Shown in pieces: positions 8,174-18,197 of a DNA stretch of 64,000 nucleotides. The notes beneath the pieces were generated by a model that had not been told where the DNA came from, made no database searches, and saw only the letters and a list, made by a program, of their open reading frames with translations. The stretch spans positions 558,001-622,000 of the forward strand of contig NZ_FOSQ01000002.1 of NCBI RefSeq assembly GCF_900114315.1. Direction: 5' to 3'. The translations under genes were made by a program, and so were the position numbers. The stretch is from Falsiroseomonas stagni DSM 19981 (lineage in GTDB: Bacteria > Pseudomonadota > Alphaproteobacteria > Acetobacterales > Acetobacteraceae). The first letter of the stretch is position 1; each line of letters starts with the position of its first letter.

Positions 8174-11100
8174 ACCCGGGCGCCCGGGCGGCGGAGAAGC
8201 CGCTGATCTCGTCGGGCGGTTGCGCGAACTGGCCGCGGCGCGGCTGGGCATCGCGGCTGCGGCGATCGACCCCGCCGAGCGTCTGCACCGCTACGGTCTG
8301 ACCTCGCTCCTCGCCGCCGGCCTCGTCGCCGACATCGCGGCGATGACGGGCCGCGCCCTGCCACCGACCCTGGTCTGGGATCATCCCACGCTGAACCGCC
8401 TGTCCGACTGGCTCGCCGGCGCGACGGAGGAGGCAGGACCGCCCGCGGCGCGCCCCCTGCCGGCCGATGACGCGATCGCCATCACCGGCCTCGCCTGCCG
8501 CCTGCCTGGTGCCGACTCCCCCGCCGCCTTCTGGTCGATGCTGCTGGGCGGCATCGATGCCGTCGGGGAGGTGCCGGCAGATCGCTGGGACGCGGCAGGG
8601 CTGACGGATGCGGACCCGGATGCGCCCGGCCGCATGCGGACCAGCCGCGGCGGCTTCCTGGCCGATGTCGCCGGCTTCGACGCCACCTTCTTCGGCCTGT
8701 CGCCGCGGGAAGCCGCGCAGGCCGATCCGCAGCAGCGCCTGGCGCTCGAACTCGCCTGGGAAGCGCTGGAGGATGCGGGACTCCGCGCCTCCCGACTCAA
8801 TGGCAGCCGCGCCGGCGTCTTCCTCGGCGCGATGTGGAGCGACTACGCCCGGCTGCTCGGCGACGCCACGGGCATCGCCGCGCATACCGCGACGGGACAG
8901 GACACCAGCATCATCAGCGCCCGCATCGCCCATGCGCTGGGGCTGATGGGGCCGGCCATCACGGTGAACACGGCCTGCTCCTCGGCCCTCGTCGCCGTCC
9001 ACCAGGCCTGCCGCAGCCTGCGCGCGGGCGAATCGACCGTTGCGCTGGCGGGCGGCGTCCACCTCGTGCTCTCGCCCGACAGTTCCATCGCCATGACGAA
9101 GTTTGGCGCCATGGCACCGGATGGGCGCTGCAAGGCCTTCGATGCCACCGCCGATGGCTATGTCCGTGGCGAAGGCGGCGCGCTCCTGGTCCTCGAGTCG
9201 CTCTCCGCCGCGCGCGCCGCCGGACGGCGCGTCTTCGCCATCATCCGCGGCGGCGCCATCAACAATGACGGCCCCAGCAACGGCCTGACCGCGCCCAACC
9301 CCGCCGCGCAACGCGCCATGCTGCGCGATGCCCTGGCCGATGCGGGCCTGCCGGCCCACGACGTGGACTATGTGGAAGCCCACGGCACCGGCACGGCGCT
9401 GGGCGACCCGATCGAGGCGAATGCGCTCGGCGCCGTGCTCGGCCGGGGGCGTGCCGCCGGCCGGCCGCTCCGCATCGGCTCCGTGAAGACGAATATCGGC
9501 CATCTGGAAGCCGCGGCCGGCGCCGCGGGGCTGGCGAAGCTGGCCCTGGCGCTCCGCCATCGCCACATCCCGCGCAGCCTGCACTTCAACCAGGCGAATC
9601 CCGCCATCGACATGACGGGCATCGCGATCCAGGCGGAGGCGACGCCCTGGCCCGCGCGGGCCGATGGCCGCGCCATCGGGGGCGTCAGCGCCTTCGGCTT
9701 CGGCGGCACCAACTGCCACCTGCTGCTGGAAGCCCCGCCACCGGAAGCGGCCGCCGCCATCGCGCCCGTCTTCGTCTTCGCCGGCAATGGCGCCGCCTGG
9801 CCGGGCATGGCCCAGGCGCTGATGGCCTCGCCCGCCTTCGCGGAGTCCCTCCGCGCCTCCGATGCGCTGCTCCGTGGCCTCGGCTTCCCGGCGTCGGTGA
9901 TCGATGTGCTGGGCGATGCGCGGGTCGAGGAAGTGGCCCTCGGCCAGCCCGCGCACACCGCCTTCCAACTCGCACTCGCCGACCTCCTCGCGAGCCGCGG
10001 CATCCGTCCCGCCGCCGTCATCGGGCACAGCCTCGGGGAGGTCGCCGCGGCCTGCGTCGCCGGCGCGCTGACGCGGGAGGAAGCGCTGCGCCTCGCCATG
10101 ACCCGCAGCGCCTTGCAGGCGGGCTGCGCGGGCCAGGGCGCCATGGCCGTCGCCGCCGCACCGGCCGAGGCGCTGCGCGCGCTGCTGCCCGTGGGCGTCG
10201 AGATCGCGGGGGAGAACGGCCCTGCCAACACCGTGCTGTCCGGTTCGCCCGCCGCCATCGAGGCGGCGATGGCCCTGCTTGACGCAAGGGGCATCACCGC
10301 GTTGCCGGTCCGCGTGCCGGTGGCCTATCACAGCGCCCAGATGGACACCCTGGTGCCGCGGCTGGTGGCATCCCTCGCGGGGCTGTCGCCGCAGCCCGGC
10401 ACGGTGCCCTTCATCTCCACGGTGACAGGCACGGTGGTCGAGGGCACGGCCCTCGATGCCGCCTACTGGGGCCGCAACCTGCGCCAGCCCGTGCTGTTCC
10501 GGCAGGGTATCGCCGCGCTGGCTGCCGCCGGCCATCGCCACTTCCTCGAACTGGGCCCGCACCCCCTGCTGGCCCTGCCCATCCGCCAGACCGTGCCCGA
10601 CGCCACCGTGGCAGCACCGCTGCGCCGCAGTGCGGCGGATGAAGCGGCGCTGCTATCGGCGGTGGGCACGCCAAGGCCGGACGCACAGGGGCGCCACCTG
10701 CTGGTCCTGTCCGCCCGCAGCGCGGCGGCGCTGGAGGCGCTGGCCCGGCGCTGGGCCGATCACCTGGACAGCGCCACGGCACCCGCTTTCCCGGATCTCT
10801 GCCACACGGCGCTGGTCGGCCGGGACCGCTTCGCCCATCGCCTCGCCCTCCATGCCGCCGATGCGACGGAGGCCGCGCGCCGGCTGAGAGCGGGACAGTT
10901 CCGGCACGGCATCGTCCCCGCCGGCGGAAGCCGTGCCTTCGACGCGAGGCGCGGCGCGGCGGAAAGCCGGGAAGATTTCCTCGATCGCTGCGCCATCGCC
11001 TTCGTGGCGGGCGCCGAGATCGAGGACGCACTCCTCGAATCGGGCACGGCCGGGCGCATCGCCGACGCCCCCACCTATCCCTTCGAGCGTGAGCCCCATT

Positions 11101-14100
11101 GGCTGCCCCGCTCCGGCAGCAGCCTGGCCTATGCCGTGGACTGGCAACCCCTGCCGGTCCCGGCGACGGCGCTGCCACAGCCTGTCATCACCGCCCCGCC
11201 GCCGGATGACGGGCTGGAGGCGGAGGCCACCGCCTTCGCACACAAGGCGCTGGCCGCCACCCCGGCCATCGTGCCGGCGCATCGGGACCTCGCCGCGCGG
11301 CTGGCATCCTGGTCGCCCATGCCGCCGCTGCGCGCCCAGGACAGCCCGGCGGCCGCGCTGCTGCGGCGGGTCGGCGCCGCGCTGCCGGATATCCTCGCCG
11401 GCCGGACCGGGGCGCTGGACGCGCTCTTCGCGGGCGGGGACATGGAAGCCGCCGCCGCCGTCTATGCCGCGCCCCCCTTTGCCGCGGCGCAGCACGCCGT
11501 GGCCGATGCGGTCGCGACCCATGCGGCCGGCCGCGCGGTGCGCGTACTGGAGGTCGGCGCCGGCACAGGCGCGCTGACAGCCGCGCTGCTGCCACGCCTG
11601 CCGGCCGGCGGCGACGTGACCGCCACCGACGTGACGCCCGCCTTCCTGGCCGCGCTGCGCCGCCGCTTCGGCGAAGGCCTCTCCACCGCCGTCTTCGACC
11701 TCGATGACCCGAAAGGCGTCGAGGGGCCCTTCGACATCATCGTGGCCGCCAATGCGGTGCATGCGGCGGCACGCCTGGGTCCGGCACTGTCGGCGCTGCG
11801 GGCGCGGCTGGCGCCGGGCGGGTTGCTCGCCCTGGCGGAACTGGCGCGGGCACCGCGATGGGTGGATCTGGTCTTCGGCGTCACGGAGGGCTGGTGGCGC
11901 TTCCGGGGCGACAGGCTGCGGCCCGACCATGCGCTGCTGGGCGCCGAAGCCTGGCAGGCCGCGCTGGCGGAGGCCGGCTTCGGCCCCGTCGCCACCGTCC
12001 CGGATGGCGACGCGCATCTGCTGGTGCTGGCCCAGGCGCCGCGTCCCACCGCGCGCTTCCAGGTGCAGGGCGACACGGCGCTGGCCGACACGCTCGGCAT
12101 CGCCCATGCGCCGGACGCCTCGGCCATCCTGTGGTGTCCCACGGAGGCACCACCGGCGCGGATCGTGGAGGATGCGCAGGCGCTGCTGGCGCGGGGCCTG
12201 CCGGTGACGCTGCTCGCCCGACCTGGCCTTCCCGGCGCGGCGGCGATCGGCGCCGCGCGGGCCATGGCTCTCGACCAGCCGGGCAGCGTCGCCGCCATCA
12301 TCCACCTCGACGATGTCACGCCAGAGAGCCTCGCCGTCCTGGCGCACTCGATCGGGACGGCACGCGGCGACCTCCGCGCCCGCGCCGGCAGGCTCGAAGC
12401 GATGCGCCTCCTGCGTGCGGAGGGTTCCGGTCGCGCCTTCCGGCCGGATCCGGACGCGCTGCACGTCATCGCGGGCGGCACCGGCCGCCTCGGCCTCGCC
12501 GTTGCGCAGGAACTGTCCCGCCAGGGTGCGCGCCACCTGTTGCTGATCGGTCGCCGCAGCCCCTGCCCTGCGAGGCTGCCGCCCGGGGCACGCCACCTCG
12601 CCCTCGACCTGACCGCGGCCGATGCCGTGGCCCGGCTCACTGCCGCGCTGGATCGCCGGCCTGGCCTCGTTGTCCATGCCGCCGGCATCGCCGATGGCCC
12701 GGCGGAGGCGGTGATGGCGGCGAAGGTCGGCATCGCCCAGGTCCTCGCCGACGCGATCCCCGATCCCGACGGCATGCTGCTGTTCTCCTCCGCCGCCGGC
12801 ATCTGGGGCGTGCGGGATCGCGTGGCCTATGCCGCGGCGAACCACGCGCTGGATGAATGGGCCGCCTTCGCCCGCGCGCGCGGCCTGCCGGCCACCAGCA
12901 TCGCCTTCGGCCGCTTCACGGAAAAGGGCCTGCTCTCCCCAACCGAGGATGCCGCCCTCGACGCCGCCGGGATGCTCGCCATGCCACCCGCGGACGCCTT
13001 CGCCGCCGCGCTCGAGGCCCTGGGCGCTGGCGAGGCCCTGCGCATCGTCGCCCGCATCGACTGGCCCCGCTTCGCCAGCACCTATGCCGCCCGGCGGGAG
13101 GCAGGGCTGTTCGAGCACCTGCTGCCACGATCCACCCCGCCCGCCTTGCGCCCGCCGCAGAGGACGCCGCCCAGGACGCGGCTGGACCGCGATGGCCTGG
13201 CGGCGCTGGTGGCCGACCTGCTCGGCCACCCGGACGCCACGCGGCTCGATCCCGAAGCCGGGCTTTTCGCCCAGGGGCTCGACAGCCTGCTCGCCGTGGC
13301 GCTGCGGCGGCGGATCGAGGAAGCGGCCGGCGTTCCGGTGCCGGCCGCGGTGCTCTTCGCCCAGCCCACCATCGCGAGGCTCGCCGATTGGCTCGCCGGC
13401 CAGGCCCGCTCCATCCCGAGCGCGCCGGTGGCGACGATGGCCGGTGGCGATGCGATTGCCGTCATCGGCCTCGCCGGGCGCTTCCCGGGTAGCGCGGAGG
13501 ATCCGGACACGCTGCTGTCCCAACTGCTCGCCGGCCAGGATGCGGTGCGCCCGCTGCCCGCCGGCCGTCCCGGCGCGGCGCATGTGGCGGGCTGGCTGGA
13601 CGGGATCGACCTGTTCGACGCCGCCTTCTTCGGCATCGCGCCCCGCGATGCCGCCGCCATGGACCCGCAGCAGCGCCTGCTGCTGGAAGCCGCCTGGCGC
13701 GCGCTGGAAGCGGCGGGCATCGCGCCGGATCGGGTCGCGGGCGGGCGCGTCGGCGTCTTCCTCGGCGCCACCGGCAGCGACTACGCCACGATCGCCCGGC
13801 GGCAGGCAGAGAAGCTGGATGCGCTGAGCCTGACCGGGCAGCCGAGCAACACCCTGGCCGGCCGCATCGCCTACCAGCTTGGCCTGCATGGGCCCGCGCT
13901 GGTGGTGGACACCGCCTGCTCCTCCTCCCTCGTCGCCCTTCACCTCGCGGTGCAGTCGCTGCGGCGGGGAGAGGCGGCGATGGCGCTGGCCGGGGGCGTC
14001 AACCTCATCCTGGCGCCAGAGGATTCCGCGATGCTGGCGCGGGCCGGCCTGCTCTCCCCCACCGGCCGCTGCGCCACCTTCGATGCGGCGGCCGATGGCT

Positions 14101-17100
14101 ATGTGCGGGCCGAGGGCGTGGGCATCGCCGTGCTGAAGCCGCTGGCGCAGGCCATGGAAGATGGCGACCGCGTGCTCGCCGTCATCCGCGGCAGCGCCGT
14201 CAACCATGATGGCCGCTCCTCCAGCTTCACCGCGCCGAACGGCACCGCGCAGGTCGCGGTGATCCGCGCGGCGCTGGCGGATGCCGGCCTCGATCCCGAC
14301 GCCATCGACTATGTCGAGGCCCATGGCACCGGCACCGCCCTCGGCGACCCGGTCGAGATGGATGCGCTGGCCGAGGTGTTCGGCAGCCGGGCGACGCCCC
14401 TGCCGATCGGCGCGCTGAAGGCCAGCATCGGCCACGCGGAAGCCGCGGCCGGCATCGCGGGCCTGGCCAAGGTCACGGCCATGCTGGGCAGCGGGACCAT
14501 CCCGCCGCAGCCGCATTTCCGGCAGGCCAACCCGCATGCCTCCGCCATGGACAGGCTGCTTGTCCCGACGGCGGCAAGGCGGTTCGCGGCACCCCGGCCG
14601 CGCGCGGGCCTCAGCGCCTTCGGCGCCAGCGGCACGAATGCCCATCTCGTGCTGGAAGCCCCGCCGCCACCGGCACCGCCCCGCGGGGAGGGTCCCCCGC
14701 GCCTGCTGCTGTCCGCCGCCACGCCGGAGGCGCTGGAGGCGTTGCGGGACCAGGTGCTGACACGCCTGCGGGACGGCATGCTCGACTTCGCGGATGCCTG
14801 CCACACGGCCTGGACCGGCCGCGCCCGCCTGCGCCACTGGCTGCTGGCGGACAGCGCCGCCGCCCTGGCCACCGCGCCCCTGCGGCAAGGGACGCCGCCA
14901 GCCCTCGCGCTGCCCCGCGGTCGCCGCGTGGCCCTGCCCGCGACGCCCTTCACACCGCGCCGGCACTGGCTGGATGACGCCCCCGCGCTGCCATCCTGGG
15001 TGCCGCCGCCCGCCATCCGCTCCGCCCGCAGCGGCGAAGCCGTCGCCGCCTTCCGCCTGGATGCCGCCGCGCCCTGGCTCGGGGATCATGGGGTGGATGG
15101 CGCCGTCCTGGCGCCGGCCACGGCCTTCCTGGCCTTCGCCTTCGCGGCCGGTGTGCCAGCGCTGGACGACGTCTCGCTGTTGCGCCCCCTGCCCGTGCCG
15201 CATGGGGGGCTGGAGGCGCAGTGGGTGCAGGACCGCGATGGCGGCGTCTCGCTGCATGCGGAACTCCCGGAAGGCTGGGCCATGACCGCCAGCGCCCGGC
15301 CCGGCACGCCGCAGGGCGAGCCGCCCCCGCCCCCCGCCCAGCCGGCGGCGTGGGAGGATGGCGACAGCATCGCGCGGGGCCTCGCGGCCCGCGGCTTCGC
15401 CTTCGGCCCGCTCTACCGCCGCATCACGGCGCTGCGCCGCGGCGCCAATGTCGCGGAGGCCACGCTGGCGCCGGCGGATGCGCTCGACCCCATGCTGCTG
15501 GATGCCGCGATCCAGACGCTGACCGCGCTGCTGCCCGATGATGACCAGCCCTGGCTGCCGCAGCGGATCGCCAGCGCCTGGCGTGGCGTGCCGCCCGACG
15601 GCGCGCTGGTCGCCCGCGCCCGGCTGACCGCGCTGGAGGATGGCGCCGCGACCGGCGATGCCGCGCTGCTGCGCGGCGATGGGGCGGTCGTGGCGATGCT
15701 GCATGGCATCACCCTGCGCCGCGCCGCCGCCACTCCCGGGGCCTGGCAGCATGACGTCGCCTGGCGCCCGGCAGCCGAACCCCCGCTGCCCCTGGCGGGC
15801 CTCTGGCATGCCATCGGCGCCGAGGCCGCGATGCTCGGCACCGCCAGCGTCGATCCTGTCGGCAGCGCGCCCCTGCCCCCCTGCGATGGCGTCATCGACC
15901 TGCGCCCGCTGGCCGCCACCGATCCCGCCGCCTGCATCGCCGCCATCGCCGCGCTGGTGCGCGATGCCGCGGCCCTCTCCCCGCCGCCACAGCTCATCAT
16001 CGTGAGCCGGGGCGCCGCCGCCGCGCCGCCGGTCGCGCCCGGCGCGGTGCCCGCTGCCGCCGTGCTCGGCGGCCTGCTCGGCAGCATCGCGGCGGAGCAT
16101 CCGGCGCTGCGCTGCCGGTGGATCGACCTCGATCCGGATGAGCCAGGGCTTCCGGCAACACTGGCAGGCCCGCCAGGCCGCTTCGCATGGCGCCACGGAT
16201 CGCTACTGACGCCCGGCATCACCCGGGCAGCGCCGATCCCCGCCACGGCGGAACGCCTGGCACCCGCGCCGGACCACGCGCTGGCCGCGCTGCGTCGCCT
16301 GCCGGTGGTGCCGCGACCGCCGGGCCCCGGGGAGGTCGCCATCGCCATCGACGCCGCCGGGCTGAACTTCAAGGACACGCTGGTCGCGCTGGGGCGGGCG
16401 GAGGGCGACGCGCTCGGCCTCGAAGCCGTGGGCCGTGTGCTGGCGGTAGGCACCGGTGTCCAGGGCTTCGCGGCGGGAGACCCCGTCATCGCCTTCGCGC
16501 CCGGGCTGCTGGCCGGGGAGGCGGTGGTGCCCGCGCACCGCATCCTGGCCCGCCCGGACTGGCTCGATCCCGACGCGGCCGCCAGCCTGCCCGTCGCCAC
16601 CCTCACCGCCTGGCGCGGGCTGCATGACCTGGCGGGCGTGGCGCCCGGCATGCGGGTGCTGGTCCATGCCGGCGCGGGCGGCGTCGGCGCCGCCGCCATC
16701 GCGATTGCCCGCCAGGCCGGGGCACGGGTCTTCGCCACCGCCAGCGCGGGCAAGCGGCACGCCGCGCTCGCCGCCGGGGCGGAGGCCGTCGCGGACAGCC
16801 GCTCCACCGACTTTGCGCTGGCAGCCCGGGAATGGGCCGGGGCACCGGGATTCGACATCGTCCTGCACGCCCTCTCCCCGGCCATGGCCGCGGCCTCCGC
16901 CGCCCTGCTGCGGCCCGGCGGTGTCTTCCTGGAGATCGGCAGCGCCCCGGCCCCCACGGCGCCGCACCCGATCCGCCACATCGCCTACGAACTGGAAGCG
17001 CCGCTGGCCGCCGATCCCGGCTGGTTCGCGGACCGCATGGGCCGCATCCTGGCGCTGCTGCGCGACGGCGCCATCGCCCTGCCGCGACGGACGGTGATGC

Positions 17101-18197
17101 CGATGGCGCTGGCCGAGGAGGCCTTCCAGGACCTCGCCCAGGGCCGCGTCATCGGCAGGATCGTGCTGCGGCCGCCCCAACCGCCCCGCATCGCCGGCAC
17201 CTGGCTCGTCACCGGCGCCGGCACCGTCGGCACCGCCATCGCGGATTGGCTGGCGGCACAGGGGGCGACGCGAATCGTCATCGCCTCCCGCGCCGCCCCC
17301 GGCACGCGGCACGAAGCCGCTGCGGTCGATGTCGCGGACCGGGCGGCGCTGGCATCGCTGCTGGCCGCCCTGCCCGATCTCCGCGGCATCGTGCATGCCG
17401 CCGGCGTGGTGCGGGATGGCATGATCGCGGGTCTGTCGCCGGCCGATATCGACGCCACCCTGGCCGCCAAGGTCGAAGGCGCGCGGCATCTGGACGCGCT
17501 GACGCGCCGGCGGGCGCTGGACCATTTCATCCTGGTCTCCTCCACCGCCGCCAGCCTGGAGGCGCCGGGCCAGGCCGCCTATGCCGGCGCCAATGCGTGG
17601 CTGGACCGGCTGGCGGCGGCGCGCCGCGCGGCCGGGCTGCCGGGCCTGTCCGTCGCCTTCGGTCCCTGGGACGGCGGCATGGTCGCGGCCCTGCCGCGCG
17701 CGCAGCGGGCCCGCCTGGAAGGCCAGGGCTTCCGTGCCATGCCCCCCCGCCGCGCCGCGGCCGCGTTCGGCCAGGCGCTGGGCTCCGGCGCCGTGCAGCG
17801 CATCGTGATGGACCGCGCGGTGGTCGTCGCGCCGCCGGAGCAGGGCGACCTGCGCGCCGCGTTGCAGGCCGCGCCGGCCGACAGCCGCGCCACGCTGCTG
17901 CAGGCCGCGCTGTCCCGCCGCATCCTCGGCACGCTCGGCCTGCCGCCGGAAACGCCGCTGGCCGCGGACCGCGCGCTGCGCGACCTCGGGCTGGATTCGC
18001 TGCTTTCCGTCAGCCTCAGGAACGAAGTCGGCGCCGCGCTCGGGCTCGACCTGCCCTCGACGCTGCTGTTCGACCATCCGACGCTGGCCGCGCTGGCGGA
18101 CCATCTGCTCGGCGCCCTTGGCTTCCACGATCTGGACGCGATGGACGAAGCCGAGCTATCCGCGCTGCTCGCGCAGGAACTGGCGGCGCCAGCATGA
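8160..18197 (+). CDS. PKS-A: bimodular type I PKS, ACP0 / KS-AT-cMT-KR-ACP / KS-DH-ER-KR-ACP (modules 1-2)
   Basis: This 3345-residue enzyme probably starts the chain. From TTG 8160 the order is as follows. An N-terminal ACP (Ser49 in GLTSL, with Thr where Asp is usual). Module 1: KS (about 106-527, Cys273, HGTGT, NIGH); AT (535-810, GHSLGE Ser624, VAYHS in place of HAFH); C-methyltransferase (motif VLEVGAGTG near 1130); KR (about 1440-1640, Tyr1557, Asn1561 intact); ACP. Module 2: KS (1764-2168) with no AT; DH (HGVDG....P and LLDAAIQ); ER (2711-3004, GAGGVG); KR (3013-3220, intact Tyr); ACP (GLDSL). A C-terminal acidic tail (DAMDEAELSALLAQEL) looks like a docking tail for PKS-B. The TTG overlaps the thioesterase stop. 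An in-frame ATG at 7980 would read through that gene and is unlikely. Module 1 should give an alpha-methyl-beta-hydroxy unit and module 2 a fully reduced unit. Confidence 0.95.
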   Translation: MARAEPGRPGGGEAADLVGRLRELAAARLGIAAAAIDPAERLHRYGLTSLLAAGLVADIAAMTGRALPPTLVWDHPTLNRLSDWLAGATEEAGPPAARPLPADDAIAITGLACRLPGADSPAAFWSMLLGGIDAVGEVPADRWDAAGLTDADPDAPGRMRTSRGGFLADVAGFDATFFGLSPREAAQADPQQRLALELAWEALEDAGLRASRLNGSRAGVFLGAMWSDYARLLGDATGIAAHTATGQDTSIISARIAHALGLMGPAITVNTACSSALVAVHQACRSLRAGESTVALAGGVHLVLSPDSSIAMTKFGAMAPDGRCKAFDATADGYVRGEGGALLVLESLSAARAAGRRVFAIIRGGAINNDGPSNGLTAPNPAAQRAMLRDALADAGLPAHDVDYVEAHGTGTALGDPIEANALGAVLGRGRAAGRPLRIGSVKTNIGHLEAAAGAAGLAKLALALRHRHIPRSLHFNQANPAIDMTGIAIQAEATPWPARADGRAIGGVSAFGFGGTNCHLLLEAPPPEAAAAIAPVFVFAGNGAAWPGMAQALMASPAFAESLRASDALLRGLGFPASVIDVLGDARVEEVALGQPAHTAFQLALADLLASRGIRPAAVIGHSLGEVAAACVAGALTREEALRLAMTRSALQAGCAGQGAMAVAAAPAEALRALLPVGVEIAGENGPANTVLSGSPAAIEAAMALLDARGITALPVRVPVAYHSAQMDTLVPRLVASLAGLSPQPGTVPFISTVTGTVVEGTALDAAYWGRNLRQPVLFRQGIAALAAAGHRHFLELGPHPLLALPIRQTVPDATVAAPLRRSAADEAALLSAVGTPRPDAQGRHLLVLSARSAAALEALARRWADHLDSATAPAFPDLCHTALVGRDRFAHRLALHAADATEAARRLRAGQFRHGIVPAGGSRAFDARRGAAESREDFLDRCAIAFVAGAEIEDALLESGTAGRIADAPTYPFEREPHWLPRSGSSLAYAVDWQPLPVPATALPQPVITAPPPDDGLEAEATAFAHKALAATPAIVPAHRDLAARLASWSPMPPLRAQDSPAAALLRRVGAALPDILAGRTGALDALFAGGDMEAAAAVYAAPPFAAAQHAVADAVATHAAGRAVRVLEVGAGTGALTAALLPRLPAGGDVTATDVTPAFLAALRRRFGEGLSTAVFDLDDPKGVEGPFDIIVAANAVHAAARLGPALSALRARLAPGGLLALAELARAPRWVDLVFGVTEGWWRFRGDRLRPDHALLGAEAWQAALAEAGFGPVATVPDGDAHLLVLAQAPRPTARFQVQGDTALADTLGIAHAPDASAILWCPTEAPPARIVEDAQALLARGLPVTLLARPGLPGAAAIGAARAMALDQPGSVAAIIHLDDVTPESLAVLAHSIGTARGDLRARAGRLEAMRLLRAEGSGRAFRPDPDALHVIAGGTGRLGLAVAQELSRQGARHLLLIGRRSPCPARLPPGARHLALDLTAADAVARLTAALDRRPGLVVHAAGIADGPAEAVMAAKVGIAQVLADAIPDPDGMLLFSSAAGIWGVRDRVAYAAANHALDEWAAFARARGLPATSIAFGRFTEKGLLSPTEDAALDAAGMLAMPPADAFAAALEALGAGEALRIVARIDWPRFASTYAARREAGLFEHLLPRSTPPALRPPQRTPPRTRLDRDGLAALVADLLGHPDATRLDPEAGLFAQGLDSLLAVALRRRIEEAAGVPVPAAVLFAQPTIARLADWLAGQARSIPSAPVATMAGGDAIAVIGLAGRFPGSAEDPDTLLSQLLAGQDAVRPLPAGRPGAAHVAGWLDGIDLFDAAFFGIAPRDAAAMDPQQRLLLEAAWRALEAAGIAPDRVAGGRVGVFLGATGSDYATIARRQAEKLDALSLTGQPSNTLAGRIAYQLGLHGPALVVDTACSSSLVALHLAVQSLRRGEAAMALAGGVNLILAPEDSAMLARAGLLSPTGRCATFDAAADGYVRAEGVGIAVLKPLAQAMEDGDRVLAVIRGSAVNHDGRSSSFTAPNGTAQVAVIRAALADAGLDPDAIDYVEAHGTGTALGDPVEMDALAEVFGSRATPLPIGALKASIGHAEAAAGIAGLAKVTAMLGSGTIPPQPHFRQANPHASAMDRLLVPTAARRFAAPRPRAGLSAFGASGTNAHLVLEAPPPPAPPRGEGPPRLLLSAATPEALEALRDQVLTRLRDGMLDFADACHTAWTGRARLRHWLLADSAAALATAPLRQGTPPALALPRGRRVALPATPFTPRRHWLDDAPALPSWVPPPAIRSARSGEAVAAFRLDAAAPWLGDHGVDGAVLAPATAFLAFAFAAGVPALDDVSLLRPLPVPHGGLEAQWVQDRDGGVSLHAELPEGWAMTASARPGTPQGEPPPPPAQPAAWEDGDSIARGLAARGFAFGPLYRRITALRRGANVAEATLAPADALDPMLLDAAIQTLTALLPDDDQPWLPQRIASAWRGVPPDGALVARARLTALEDGAATGDAALLRGDGAVVAMLHGITLRRAAATPGAWQHDVAWRPAAEPPLPLAGLWHAIGAEAAMLGTASVDPVGSAPLPPCDGVIDLRPLAATDPAACIAAIAALVRDAAALSPPPQLIIVSRGAAAAPPVAPGAVPAAAVLGGLLGSIAAEHPALRCRWIDLDPDEPGLPATLAGPPGRFAWRHGSLLTPGITRAAPIPATAERLAPAPDHALAALRRLPVVPRPPGPGEVAIAIDAAGLNFKDTLVALGRAEGDALGLEAVGRVLAVGTGVQGFAAGDPVIAFAPGLLAGEAVVPAHRILARPDWLDPDAAASLPVATLTAWRGLHDLAGVAPGMRVLVHAGAGGVGAAAIAIARQAGARVFATASAGKRHAALAAGAEAVADSRSTDFALAAREWAGAPGFDIVLHALSPAMAAASAALLRPGGVFLEIGSAPAPTAPHPIRHIAYELEAPLAADPGWFADRMGRILALLRDGAIALPRRTVMPMALAEEAFQDLAQGRVIGRIVLRPPQPPRIAGTWLVTGAGTVGTAIADWLAAQGATRIVIASRAAPGTRHEAAAVDVADRAALASLLAALPDLRGIVHAAGVVRDGMIAGLSPADIDATLAAKVEGARHLDALTRRRALDHFILVSSTAASLEAPGQAAYAGANAWLDRLAAARRAAGLPGLSVAFGPWDGGMVAALPRAQRARLEGQGFRAMPPRRAAAAFGQALGSGAVQRIVMDRAVVVAPPEQGDLRAALQAAPADSRATLLQAALSRRILGTLGLPPETPLAADRALRDLGLDSLLSVSLRNEVGAALGLDLPSTLLFDHPTLAALADHLLGALGFHDLDAMDEAELSALLAQELAAPA

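Noticed and set aside
10653-16196. Very long open frame on the minus strand opposite PKS-A (and similar ones at 36622-42612, 48486-52295, 54325-58206, 41643-44873)
   Set aside because: These are mirror frames produced by the GC-biased third codon position. Their products are low-complexity Arg/Gly/Ala/Gln-rich with no domain, while the plus strand encodes continuous PKS domains.
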